A stretch of 10,633 bases of DNA, taken from an uncultured Prevotella sp. (GTDB lineage: Bacteria > Bacteroidota > Bacteroidia > Bacteroidales > Bacteroidaceae). The notes beneath the pieces were generated by a model. That model made no database searches. It was not told the DNA's origin and was given only the letters and a program-made list of their open reading frames with translations. The first letter of the stretch is position 1, and each line of letters opens with the position of its first letter. This document shows positions 1 through 7,450 of this stretch, one piece after another. The stretch is taken from NCBI GenBank assembly GCA_900318855.1, contig ONMG01000068.1, positions 1-10,633 on the forward strand, in the 5' to 3' direction. The position numbers and the translations under genes were made by a program.

Positions 1-1
1 C

Positions 2-2686
2 ATCACCAAGGATTTGGAGTCGATGAAAGCAGAAGGTATCGGCGGAGCCACCATTTTCAACCTCACCTCTGAAGTCATGGGCAGCAGCGCTCCTATCGCC
101 AATTGTCCATGGCCCGAGAACCGTTACCGCAGCAACCGCTACTGGGAACTGCTCGCATGGGCCTGCCATGAGGCGCAAAGACTCGGGCTGGAACTGGGTC
201 TGCACAACGCCCCGGGCTACTCAACTACCGGGGGGCCTTGGATTGACGAGGGCCGAGGCATGAAACACCTCGTAAGCAGCAGCACCGATGTGGAAGGAAA
301 CGGGGCCAAGCAGACCATCCGACTCGTGAAACCCACGCTCACCCAAAACCTTGGCACCGGTGAGAATCCTAACCAGCCCACACTCTACAGCGACGTGGCC
401 GTGGTGGCAGTAGGACTCAAAGGCAACGCTGCCGGACAGCACGCAGTCCTCGGACAGTGCGATGCCAACGGAACACTAAGCTGGAAGGTGCCCAAGGGGC
501 TATGGCGCATCTACCGCATCGGACTCTGCCCGACTATGGCTGTCACACACCCTACCCCCGACGACGTGGGGGCGAACTCGCTCGAAGTGGACAAAATTGA
601 CGGCACTAAGAACCGTTGGCACTGGGACCATGTGTTGCAACCTCTTCGCCAGCACATCGGAAGCTATTTCGGCACCACCTTCCGCCATATCTTTATCGAC
701 AGCTATGAGGCAGGTGTGCAGGACTGGGGAGAGCATGCCACAGAGGCTTTCAAGAAACTGAGAGGCTACGATCCCACACCCTTCCTGCCACTGCTGCTCA
801 GCCTCGGAAAGGACACCACAGGCTACGCTGCCGGCGTGGCGGCGCGCTTCATGCACGACTATTGGGAAGTGATGCCGCAACTCCTCAATGAATCCACATG
901 GAAGGAGGCCAAGGAGAAAGCGAATGCCGAGGGTCTCCTGTTAGAGGCCGAGCCTTACTGGGGACTGTTCTACGCCGACGCGGGGGCGCAGATTCCCGAC
1001 ATTCCGTATGGGGAGTTCTGGACGCACGGCGACGGCAGAATTGAATATAACGTGGCCGCAGGAGCCCGAGCCGGAGGCCACGGCGTGGTGGGCTCAGAGA
1101 GCTTCTCGACTCAACCCCAGAATGCCCATTGGACGGAAGACCCCAACTTTCTGAAGCCTTCGGCGGAGGGAGCAATGGTAAGCGGAGTCAACCGCTTCTC
1201 CCTGCATCAATGGGTACTGCAACCCTTCGGCGACCAGTTCCAACCGGGCAACACCATGGGGTGGTGGGGCACACATTTCAGCCGTTTCCAGCCCTGGTTC
1301 CCTTTAGGCAAAGCCTTTTTTCATTATTTAGGGCGCTGCCAGTATATGCTTCAGCAAGGTCAGCAGGTCATCGACCGGCTCATCGTGAGCAACGACCATA
1401 TAGGCGAGAACTATGTCGATGCCATAGCCGTGACTGACTTCACCTCGCAGGACATCCGCGTCAGCAATGGAATGACGATACTGCCCTCCGGCCGCCGCTA
1501 CCCTCTGCTGCAGATAGCCACCGACGGCAGTATGGAGCCTGACGTGCTGCTGAAGATGGGAAAACTCTTGGAGCAGGGGGCCGCAGTGATAGTAGCGAAA
1601 CGCCCTGTCAGGTCACCGAGCTTGTCGGGCTATCCTGAATGCGACGGAATTGTCAGACATATTGCCGACAGCATCTGGAACCACTGGCAAGGAAGAAGAT
1701 TGTTCAACAATACGGACGAAGCCATGCAGACTCTGCGGATGGCCCCCGACTTCAAATTCCTCAAAGGAACAGGAGAGATAGTACACCGTCGCACCGACGA
1801 TGCCGATATCTTCTATGTGGCGAACCTCTCCGACTCCTCCCAGCAATGCACCGTATCACTACGCACAGAAGGGCTCAAACCGGAGCTTTGGACGGCAGAG
1901 AACGGACGGACAAGCAATTTGGAAAGATGGCACTTCGAGGACGGCCGTACTGTCGTTGAGCTCAACTTAGCTCCCTGGCAATCGCGCTTCGTAGTTTTCC
2001 GGCAAAAGGCATCAGCCGCAGACATCGCAGCCGGAAATACTCAGCTGAGACCCGTATTTCTGCGGGAGACGGTTACACTCGACCATCCCTGGCAAGTAGC
2101 ATTCCGCCCAAAGCTCAACACACCTTTCTTTATTAAAGAAATGAAGCTCAGCGACTTCAGCCAAAACGCGGACGAACGCATCAAGTACTTTGCCGGGACT
2201 GCCGTCTACAAAACCGACTTCCATCTGACCAAGAAGATGTTACGTAACACAGACAGAGTGACACTCTCATTAGGCGAGATGAGCGACATCGCGTCGGCAA
2301 AGGTGAACAGTTCACCCGCCGACACCTTGTGGTATGCTCCCTACAATCTTGACATCACAGGCCGACTGCACCCGGGAAAGAACACCATCACCATTGAGGT
2401 GGCTGTGAACTGGACCAACATGCTCATTGGTGAGGAACGCTTCCCCGACGACCTGGAATATGGAAAACCGGAAGACTGCACAGAATGGTGGCACACCACG
2501 CTGAAAGAGGTTGGCCGCCCCGTCAAGGCTCTGCCCCATTGGCTTACCGACGGAACCCGGCGTCCGCAGAGTAAACGCCGCGCATTCACCACTTGGAACT
2601 ACTTCACCAAAGATTCGCCACTCGTCAAGGCTGGACTTACAGGGCCCGTGAAAATAAGTTTCTTCGGACCGGAAGCGAAACCGTGA
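2..2686 (+). CDS. Alpha-L-rhamnosidase, GH106 family (5' partial)
   Basis: A glycoside hydrolase that releases terminal L-rhamnose from plant pectin or similar glycans, expected in the periplasm or at the cell surface. The frame is open to the window's left edge: codons before the TTG at 14 read I-T-K-D and continue a typical GH106 opening, so that TTG is not the start. More than 200 N-terminal residues, including any signal peptide, are probably missing. Numbering from the TTG, a FIDSYE strand carries E232 and a GSESF strand carries E362. They sit 130 residues apart, close to the spacing I recall for the acid and base of the characterised enzyme BT0986 (E461/E593). After the E362 strand come GVNRFSLHQW and a PGNTMGWWGTHF segment typical of the family. 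A jelly-roll carbohydrate-binding-like domain lies near residues 730-850 (LGEMSDIASAKVN, APYNLDITGRLHPGKN), and the family-like end includes LTGPV. No SusC/SusD genes are visible. The family call is secure; the exact substrate is not. Confidence 0.9.
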   Translation: MTKDLESMKAEGIGGATIFNLTSEVMGSSAPIANCPWPENRYRSNRYWELLAWACHEAQRLGLELGLHNAPGYSTTGGPWIDEGRGMKHLVSSSTDVEGNGAKQTIRLVKPTLTQNLGTGENPNQPTLYSDVAVVAVGLKGNAAGQHAVLGQCDANGTLSWKVPKGLWRIYRIGLCPTMAVTHPTPDDVGANSLEVDKIDGTKNRWHWDHVLQPLRQHIGSYFGTTFRHIFIDSYEAGVQDWGEHATEAFKKLRGYDPTPFLPLLLSLGKDTTGYAAGVAARFMHDYWEVMPQLLNESTWKEAKEKANAEGLLLEAEPYWGLFYADAGAQIPDIPYGEFWTHGDGRIEYNVAAGARAGGHGVVGSESFSTQPQNAHWTEDPNFLKPSAEGAMVSGVNRFSLHQWVLQPFGDQFQPGNTMGWWGTHFSRFQPWFPLGKAFFHYLGRCQYMLQQGQQVIDRLIVSNDHIGENYVDAIAVTDFTSQDIRVSNGMTILPSGRRYPLLQIATDGSMEPDVLLKMGKLLEQGAAVIVAKRPVRSPSLSGYPECDGIVRHIADSIWNHWQGRRLFNNTDEAMQTLRMAPDFKFLKGTGEIVHRRTDDADIFYVANLSDSSQQCTVSLRTEGLKPELWTAENGRTSNLERWHFEDGRTVVELNLAPWQSRFVVFRQKASAADIAAGNTQLRPVFLRETVTLDHPWQVAFRPKLNTPFFIKEMKLSDFSQNADERIKYFAGTAVYKTDFHLTKKMLRNTDRVTLSLGEMSDIASAKVNSSPADTLWYAPYNLDITGRLHPGKNTITIEVAVNWTNMLIGEERFPDDLEYGKPEDCTEWWHTTLKEVGRPVKALPHWLTDGTRRPQSKRRAFTTWNYFTKDSPLVKAGLTGPVKISFFGPEAKP

Positions 2687-2697
2687 ACAAGCGAAGT

Positions 2698-2739
2698 ATT
2701 CCTGGTTACGAATCAGCAGGCAAGAGGGAAACCAGGAAT
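2698..2739. repeat. Imperfectly placed 10-bp inverted repeat after the GH106 gene
   Basis: ATTCCTGGTT at 2698-2707 is the exact reverse complement of 2730-2739, with a 22-nt loop. It starts 12 nt after the rhamnosidase stop, where a terminator would be expected. No T-tract follows on either strand, so the terminator role is only a possibility. Confidence 0.35.
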
Positions 2740-2807
2740 TATCACCGAGACCCAACAAATCATAAGAACCTGAAGAAGTTGAGGAAATAGAAAAAAGGAA
2801 AGCATTC

Positions 2808-2839
2808 TTTGTTGGTTTCGGAAAAAATAAGTAACTTTG
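2808..2839 (+). promoter_or_regulatory. Bacteroidetes-type promoter for the DUF177-rpmF-fabH run
   Basis: TTTG at 2808-2811 acts as the -33 box and TAACTTTG at 2832-2839 as the -7 box, separated by 20 nt. This matches the known Bacteroidetes sigma-ABfr consensus (TTTG, then TAnnTTTG). Transcription should start near 2846, only about 11 nt before the ATG at 2857. The promoter lies inside the upstream-extended reading frame and so decides the start codon of the next gene. Confidence 0.8.
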
Positions 2840-2856
2840 CAGCCCAAAGTGTGGTT

Positions 2857-3399
2857 ATGTATAGTTTAGAGCCATTCAAGATCGACCTCAAAGGTCTGAA
2901 GGGAGAGAGTGCCCACATGGAATACGAGCTGACCGACGGTTTCTTTGAAGCCGTCCAGGCGCCCGATCTCCATAAGGGGCATCTTTGCGTAAGCCTCACT
3001 ATACATCACAATGCGGGTGTCTATGAGCTTGACTTCCATACCGAGGGCACGGTGGTCGTGAGTTGCGACCTCTGCCTCGAGGACATGGATCAGCCCATTG
3101 AAACCGACAACCGCGTTGTAGCCAAACTGGGAGAAACCTACTCAGAGGACGATGACCTTATTACGGTGCCCGAGAACGAAGGAATACTCGACATCGCATG
3201 GCTCGTCTACGAATTCATTGAGCTCGCCGTTCCCATCAGGCACGTGCACGCACCTGGAAGCTGCAATCCTGCCATGACTGAACTCCTCAAGCGCTATTCC
3301 GCTGATGAGGAGCAGCTCTCCCGAAGGGCTGAAAGCGAACAGAATGAGACTGTGGATCCGCGCTGGGAGGCGCTCAAACAACTGAAAGATAAAAGTTAA
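2857..3399 (+). CDS. DUF177 / YceD-like protein, 180 aa
   Basis: Member of the YceD/DUF177 family, found next to rpmF in most bacteria and linked in some to 23S rRNA accumulation; its biochemical role is not firmly known. The central motif VVVSCDLCLEDM is the family's Cys-x-x-Cys region. An acidic stretch (GETYSEDDDLITVPENEGI) and the sequence LVYEFIELAVPIRHVH follow, as in Bacteroidetes homologues, then GSCNPAM near the end. The frame stays open up to a TTG at 2809, but that codon overlaps the -33 box and would not be transcribed. The ATG at 2857, starting MYSLEPFKIDLKGL, is therefore chosen. The gene is first in the run, 14 nt ahead of rpmF. It is cytoplasmic, with no signal peptide or membrane segment. 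Confidence 0.88.
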   Translation: MYSLEPFKIDLKGLKGESAHMEYELTDGFFEAVQAPDLHKGHLCVSLTIHHNAGVYELDFHTEGTVVVSCDLCLEDMDQPIETDNRVVAKLGETYSEDDDLITVPENEGILDIAWLVYEFIELAVPIRHVHAPGSCNPAMTELLKRYSADEEQLSRRAESEQNETVDPRWEALKQLKDKS

Positions 3400-3413
3400 A
3401 ACATTAAAACATT
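3398..3413 (+). promoter_or_regulatory. A/T-rich translation leader of rpmF with tandem 8-bp repeat
   Basis: AAAACATT occurs twice back to back, ending at the base before the rpmF ATG and overlapping the stop codon of the DUF177 gene. There is no Shine-Dalgarno sequence. Unstructured A-rich leaders are usual before highly translated Bacteroidetes ribosomal genes, so the repeat probably acts as an initiation leader. Confidence 0.45.
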
Positions 3414-3599
3414 ATGGCACATCCTAAAAGAAGACAATCAAAAGCTCGTACACTCAAGAGAAGAACTCACGACAAGGCAGTAGCCCCTACACTGGCTGTA
3501 TGCCCCAACTGCGGCGCTTACTATGTGTATCACACAGTATGTCCCAACTGCGGCTACTACCGTGGTAAGGTGGCTGTGGTAAAGGAAACTGCTGAATAA
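3414..3599 (+). CDS. rpmF: 50S ribosomal protein L32
   Basis: Small structural protein of the large ribosomal subunit. At 61 residues it has the family length. It opens MAHPKRRQSKARTLKRR, the basic N-terminus that threads into 23S rRNA (bacterial homologues open M-A-V-P-K-R-R-x-S). Two CPNCG motifs, at about residues 30-34 and 43-47, give four cysteines for one zinc ion, so this is the zinc-binding (C+) form rather than the zinc-independent paralogue. It sits between the DUF177 gene and fabH, 2 nt before fabH, so it is surely co-transcribed with both. Confidence 0.97.
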   Translation: MAHPKRRQSKARTLKRRTHDKAVAPTLAVCPNCGAYYVYHTVCPNCGYYRGKVAVVKETAE

Positions 3600-3601
3600 C
3601 A

Positions 3602-4618
3602 ATGGCTAAGATCAACGCCATAATCACTGGGGTTGGTGGCTACGTGCCCGATTATGTCCTCAGCAACGAGGAACTTTCGCGCATGGTCGACACCAACGAT
3701 GAGTGGATTACAACGCGCGTTGGCATCAAGGAGAGACGCATCCTCACCGAAGAAGGTCTCGGCACAAGCTATATGGCACGCAAGGCTGCCAAGCAGCTTC
3801 TGCAAAAGACGGGAGTCGACCCGGACAGCATCGACGCGCTCATCGTCACATCCACGACTCCTGACTACAAGTTTCCCTCGACGGCATCCATCGTGCTCGG
3901 CAAACTAGGACTGAAGAATGCTTTTGCCTTCGACTTCGAAGCTGCCTGCTGCGGATTCCTCTATTCGCTCGACATCGCTGCCTCAATGATTCAAAGTGGG
4001 CGATACAAACGCATCATCCTTATCGGAGCCGACAAAATGTCGTCTATCGTCGACTACACCGACCGTGCCACCTGCGTGCTCTTCGGCGATGGTGCCGCAG
4101 CAGTGCTCATTGAAGGCACAGAGGACGAGGACGTAGGGCTGCAGAACTCATTCCTGCGTACCGACGGCAAAGGCCTGCCCTTCCTCCACATGAAGGCTGG
4201 AGGATCGGTCTGCCCACCCTCACGGTTCACCGTCGACCACAAGCTCCACTTCCTCTATCAGGAGGGACGCACCGTGTTCCGCTATGCTGTGACCGACATG
4301 AGCAACGACGTGAAGGAAGTCATGAAGCGCAACGGACTCACTGCCGATGATGTCGACTGGATAATTCCTCATCAAGCCAACTTGCGCATTGAGGAGGCTG
4401 TGGCCAAGCGCGTCGGCGTAGCACCCGAGAAGCTTCTGGTCAACATCCAGCGCTACGGTAACACCAGTGCCGCAACAATCCCACTTACCATGTGGGACTA
4501 CGAGAACAAGCTGAAGCGAGGCGACAAGCTCATCCTGACAGCTTTCGGCGCAGGCTTCGTCCACGGGGCCTCCTATTACAGGTGGGCTTACGACGGAGCC
4601 AAGGCTGCTACGAAATAA
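3602..4618 (+). CDS. fabH: Beta-ketoacyl-ACP synthase III (FabH)
   Basis: Condenses an acyl-CoA starter with malonyl-ACP, the first elongation step of type II fatty acid synthesis, in the cytoplasm. In Bacteroidota it often takes branched starters; that preference is not visible here. The 338-residue thiolase-fold protein has the full triad: C116 in FDFEAACCGF, H257 in IIPHQAN and N287 in YGNTSAA. The E. coli residues are C112, H244 and N274. The residue after the nucleophile is a second cysteine (C117), where E. coli has alanine. A Bacteroidetes-like segment (MKAGGSVCPPS, about 197-207) accounts for part of the extra length over the E. coli enzyme. The ATG lies 2 nt after the rpmF stop. plsX, which sits between rpmF and fabH in many Proteobacteria and Firmicutes, is absent. 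Confidence 0.96.
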   Translation: MAKINAIITGVGGYVPDYVLSNEELSRMVDTNDEWITTRVGIKERRILTEEGLGTSYMARKAAKQLLQKTGVDPDSIDALIVTSTTPDYKFPSTASIVLGKLGLKNAFAFDFEAACCGFLYSLDIAASMIQSGRYKRIILIGADKMSSIVDYTDRATCVLFGDGAAAVLIEGTEDEDVGLQNSFLRTDGKGLPFLHMKAGGSVCPPSRFTVDHKLHFLYQEGRTVFRYAVTDMSNDVKEVMKRNGLTADDVDWIIPHQANLRIEEAVAKRVGVAPEKLLVNIQRYGNTSAATIPLTMWDYENKLKRGDKLILTAFGAGFVHGASYYRWAYDGAKAATK

Positions 4619-4634
4619 CAGCAATAACGATATC

Positions 4635-4685
4635 GCAGAGAGCGCACCTTCTTACCCACAATAAGATGATGCGCTCTTTGCTTTT
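4635..4685 (+). terminator. Hairpin with U-tract between fabH and era (terminator or attenuator)
   Basis: Arms 4635-4646 and 4670-4681 pair over 12 bp, with a perfect AGAGCGCA/TGCGCTCT core and one G-U pair. A 3x3 internal loop and a 5-bp upper stem (4650-4654 with 4662-4666) continue it. TTTT at 4682-4685 follows directly. This has the form of an intrinsic terminator. I see no clear Bacteroidetes promoter between it and the era start at 4701, so partial readthrough is likely. Confidence 0.55.
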
Positions 4686-4700
4686 AAGTAACTAACAGCT

Positions 4701-5582
4701 ATGCATAAGGCAGGATTCGTGAACATCGTGGGCAACCCCAACGTGGGCAAAAGCACACTGATGAACCAACTTGTAGGCGAGCGCATCAGCATCGCTACAT
4801 TCAAAGCGCAGACTACTCGACACCGCATTATGGGCATCGTCAACACCGACGACTGCCAGATTGTCTTCTCCGACACCCCAGGCGTGCTCAAGCCGAACTA
4901 TAAGATGCAGGAGATGATGCTGGCCTTCTCGGAGTCAGCCCTCACCGATGCCGACATACTGCTCTATGTCACCGATGTAGTGGAGAATCCCGAGAAAAAT
5001 GCCGATTTTCTCTCGAAGGTGGCCAAGATGACCATCCCCGCGCTGCTGCTCATCAACAAGATTGATGAGACCGACCAAAAGCATTTGGGCGACCTCGTCG
5101 ACCGATGGCATAAGCTGCTGCCTAAAGCAGAGATTCTGCCCATCTCGGCGAAAAACAAGTTCGGCACCGACATCCTCCTGAAACGCATCAAGGAGCTGTT
5201 ACCCGAGAGCCCGGCCTACTTCGACAAAGACCAACTGACCGACAAGCCAGCCCGCTTCTTTGTCACTGAAATCATTCGAGAGAAGATTCTACTCTACTAC
5301 GACAAGGAGATACCCTACTCGGTGGAAGTACGCGTAGAGCGCTTCAAGGAGACGCCGAATCACATCCATATCAATGCCGTCATCTATGTGGAGCGTGACT
5401 CCCAAAAAGGCATCATCATCGGGCATCAGGGAGTGGCACTGAAGAAAGTGAACACGGAAGCCCGAAAGGCGCTTGAGAAGTTCTTCGGCAAGCGAATCTA
5501 TCTGGAGACTTTCGTCAAAGTGGACAAGGACTGGCGAAACTCTCAGAAAGAACTCGACAGCTTCGGCTACAACCCCGAATGA
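4701..5582 (+). CDS. era: GTPase Era
   Basis: Essential Ras-like GTPase that binds the 3' end of 16S rRNA and acts in 30S subunit maturation. The 293 residues match the family length. G1 is GNPNVGKS (11-18), switch I/G2 includes KAQTTRHR (35-42), G3 DTPG (58-61), G4 NKID (119-122) and G5 SAK (149-151). The C-terminal KH domain contains the RNA-binding GxxG loop GHQG (241-244) within KGIIIGHQGVALKK. No catalytic or RNA-binding element is missing. It follows fabH after an 82-nt gap that holds a hairpin. Its stop TGA overlaps an in-frame ATG (5579) of the der reading frame. Confidence 0.97.
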   Translation: MHKAGFVNIVGNPNVGKSTLMNQLVGERISIATFKAQTTRHRIMGIVNTDDCQIVFSDTPGVLKPNYKMQEMMLAFSESALTDADILLYVTDVVENPEKNADFLSKVAKMTIPALLLINKIDETDQKHLGDLVDRWHKLLPKAEILPISAKNKFGTDILLKRIKELLPESPAYFDKDQLTDKPARFFVTEIIREKILLYYDKEIPYSVEVRVERFKETPNHIHINAVIYVERDSQKGIIIGHQGVALKKVNTEARKALEKFFGKRIYLETFVKVDKDWRNSQKELDSFGYNPE

Positions 5583-5620
5583 CGCCCCACCCTAACACCC
5601 TAACCCTAAAAATACAGAAT

Positions 5621-6934
5621 ATGTCAAACTTAGTAGCCATAGTGGGTCGCCCCAACGTGGGGAAATCCACACTTTTCAACCGACTCACCCAAAGCCGGCA
5701 GGCAATTGTCAGCGACACTGCCGGTACCACCCGCGACCGTCAATACGGCAAATGCCAATGGGGCGGCAAGGAGTTCTCGATTGTCGACACTGGAGGCTGG
5801 GTCGTTAATTCTGATGACATTTTCGAGGATGCCATACGCAAGCAGGTGCTCGTTGCCACCGAGGAAGCCGACCTGGTTTTGTTCCTTGTTGACGTGGAGA
5901 CCGGCATCACTGATCTCGACGAAGATGTGGCCAATATCCTGCGCCGCACAAAGCTGCCGGTAGTACTGGTGGCCAACAAGGTGGACAACAGCGGAGAAGC
6001 CTACGAGGCTGCTGAATTCTATAAGCTCGGCTTAGGCGAGCCACAGTGCATCAGTGCCGCTACGGGCGGTGGCACCGGCGACCTGCTCGACCTCATCCTC
6101 GACCGACTCCCCGCAGAAAACGACGAGACCACCGAGGACAACATCCCCCGCTTCGCCGTAGTGGGGCGCCCGAATGTAGGCAAGTCGAGCATCATCAATG
6201 CCTTTATTGGTGAGGATCGCAACATCGTAACCGAGATAGCCGGAACCACCCGTGACAGCATCTACACCCGCTACACCAAATTCGGCTTCGACTTCTATCT
6301 GGTTGACACGGCGGGCATCAGAAAAAAGAACAAGGTGTCGGAAGACCTGGAGTTCTACAGCGTGATGCGCAGTATCAGAGCCATTGAGAACAGCGACGTG
6401 TGCATCCTCATGCTGGATGCCACACGCGGTATTGAGACCCAAGACATGAACATCTTCCAGCTCATCCAAAAGAACAACAAGTCGCTGGTCGTCGTTGTCA
6501 ACAAATGGGATCTGGTGGAGGAGAAAAGCCAGGAGGCTATCGACACCTTCAAGAACGCTATCCGCCGGCGCATGGCTCCTTTTGTCGACTTTCCCATTAT
6601 CTTTGCCTCTGCTCTCACCAAGCAGCGCATCTTCAAAGTGCTGGAGTCGGCCAAGCAGGTGTACCTCAACCGCAAGTCGCACGTGGGCACATCAAAGCTT
6701 AACGAGGTAATGCTGCCCATCATTGAAAATACGCCACCTCCTTCCATTAAGGGCAAGTATATCAAGATAAAATACTGCACACAGCTGCCCAACACGCAGA
6801 TACCCTCCTTCGTATTCTACGCCAACCTACCCCAGTACATCAAGGAGCCTTACCGACGCTTCCTCGAGAACAAGATACGTGAGAACTGGCCTATGCATGG
6901 CTGCCCCATCAATGTGTTTATCCGTCAGAAGTAA
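5621..6934 (+). CDS. der: GTPase Der (EngA), tandem GTP-binding domains
   Basis: GTPase for assembly of the 50S subunit, unusual in having two G domains in one chain. The frame can begin at the ATG at 5579, overlapping the era stop. The family starts directly before the first P-loop, so the ATG at 5621 (MSNLVAIVGRPNVGKS, 437 aa) is preferred. Domain 1: G1 GRPNVGKS (9-16), G3 DTGG (56-59), G4 NKVD (119-122), G5 SA (145-146). Domain 2: G1 GRPNVGKS (182-189), G3 DTAG (229-232), G4 NKWD (294-297), SA (330-331). A KH-like domain fills about 350-437 (PSIKGKYIKIKYCTQ, PINVFIRQK). The protein is complete. The leader is purine/A-rich with no Shine-Dalgarno. It sits 38 nt from era and 9 nt from the following lipoprotein gene, so these three genes are probably one transcript. 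Confidence 0.96.
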   Translation: MSNLVAIVGRPNVGKSTLFNRLTQSRQAIVSDTAGTTRDRQYGKCQWGGKEFSIVDTGGWVVNSDDIFEDAIRKQVLVATEEADLVLFLVDVETGITDLDEDVANILRRTKLPVVLVANKVDNSGEAYEAAEFYKLGLGEPQCISAATGGGTGDLLDLILDRLPAENDETTEDNIPRFAVVGRPNVGKSSIINAFIGEDRNIVTEIAGTTRDSIYTRYTKFGFDFYLVDTAGIRKKNKVSEDLEFYSVMRSIRAIENSDVCILMLDATRGIETQDMNIFQLIQKNNKSLVVVVNKWDLVEEKSQEAIDTFKNAIRRRMAPFVDFPIIFASALTKQRIFKVLESAKQVYLNRKSHVGTSKLNEVMLPIIENTPPPSIKGKYIKIKYCTQLPNTQIPSFVFYANLPQYIKEPYRRFLENKIRENWPMHGCPINVFIRQK

Positions 6935-6943
6935 GCGGGACAG

Positions 6944-7336
6944 ATGAAACGAAGTCTATTCTTTCTGGTTCTAACGGGCCTGCTGCTGGCGTCCTGCACT
7001 GAGAAGCCACATCCGGCAGACCTCGCAGGCGAGGCTGCCCGACAATACTATCTCTATCTTGTGAGGGGCAACTATGCAGCCTTTGTCGATGGTCATTTCC
7101 GCCAGGATTCAATCCCCGCAAGCTATCGCAGTCAGCTCATCGACAATGCCAAGATGTTCATGGCGCAGCAGCAGGAAGAGCACCAGGGAATCAAGGAGGT
7201 GAAGAAGCTACAATCGAAGGCCGACACCTTGCATCACAGAGCCGAAGCCTTTCTGCAACTCGAGTATGGCGACCACACCCATGCTGAAATTGTAGTGCCC
7301 ATGGTGTATGTCAAGGGCAACTGGTACTTAGAATAA
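6944..7336 (+). CDS. Small lipoprotein, DUF4878-like
   Basis: A 130-residue exported lipoprotein. The N-terminus MKRSLFFLVLTGLLLASCTE is a lipoprotein signal peptide, with the lipobox LASC and lipidated Cys18. The mature part has helix-rich segments (AGEAARQYYLYLVRGNYAAF, then RSQLIDNAKMFMAQQQEEHQ) followed by beta strands ending VVPMVYVKGNWYLE. This layout of an N-terminal helical pair and a curved sheet ending in a G-x-W strand is that of small NTF2-like lipoproteins grouped as DUF4878. The family assignment is from memory of the pattern and is moderate; the lipoprotein call is strong. It lies 9 nt after der and is the last gene before a hairpin, so it is probably translated from the der transcript. 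Function unknown. Confidence 0.82.
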   Translation: MKRSLFFLVLTGLLLASCTEKPHPADLAGEAARQYYLYLVRGNYAAFVDGHFRQDSIPASYRSQLIDNAKMFMAQQQEEHQGIKEVKKLQSKADTLHHRAEAFLQLEYGDHTHAEIVVPMVYVKGNWYLE

Positions 7337-7379
7337 CTATCAAGCTCGGATTCACTCTCTGGACAGTGTATCACATTTA

Positions 7380-7435
7380 AGCAGAAGCGGCAGAAAGTAA
7401 AGGGCACGCCCCCACGACTTTCTGCCGCTTCTGCT
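7380..7435. terminator. 19-bp perfect hairpin between convergent genes (bidirectional terminator?)
   Basis: AGCAGAAGCGGCAGAAAGT (7380-7398) is the exact reverse complement of 7417-7435, with an 18-nt loop. The loop itself can form a small GGG/CCC stem (7402-7411). It lies 44 nt past the lipoprotein stop and 16 nt past the mlaF stop, so it would serve both converging transcripts. Neither exit has a run of T, unlike a classic intrinsic terminator; other roles such as mRNA end stabilisation or a dispersed repeat are possible. Confidence 0.6.
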
Positions 7436-7450
7436 AACACGAATACCATA

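Noticed and set aside
2593..2790. A 65-codon plus-strand frame overlapping the end of the GH106 gene
   Set aside because: It overlaps the rhamnosidase in another frame, has a basic low-information composition and no family resemblance. Half of it merely crosses the intergenic gap.
5583..5609. CCCTAA repeats resembling telomeric DNA just before der
   Set aside because: Only about three imperfect units in a short bacterial leader, one of them split by a CA. Chance is sufficient, and a bacterial chromosome gives no telomere context.
6032..6682. Long minus-strand frame (216 codons) antisense to der
   Set aside because: It lies entirely opposite a fully conserved GTPase gene and reflects codon bias of the sense strand. 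It has no recognisable domain.
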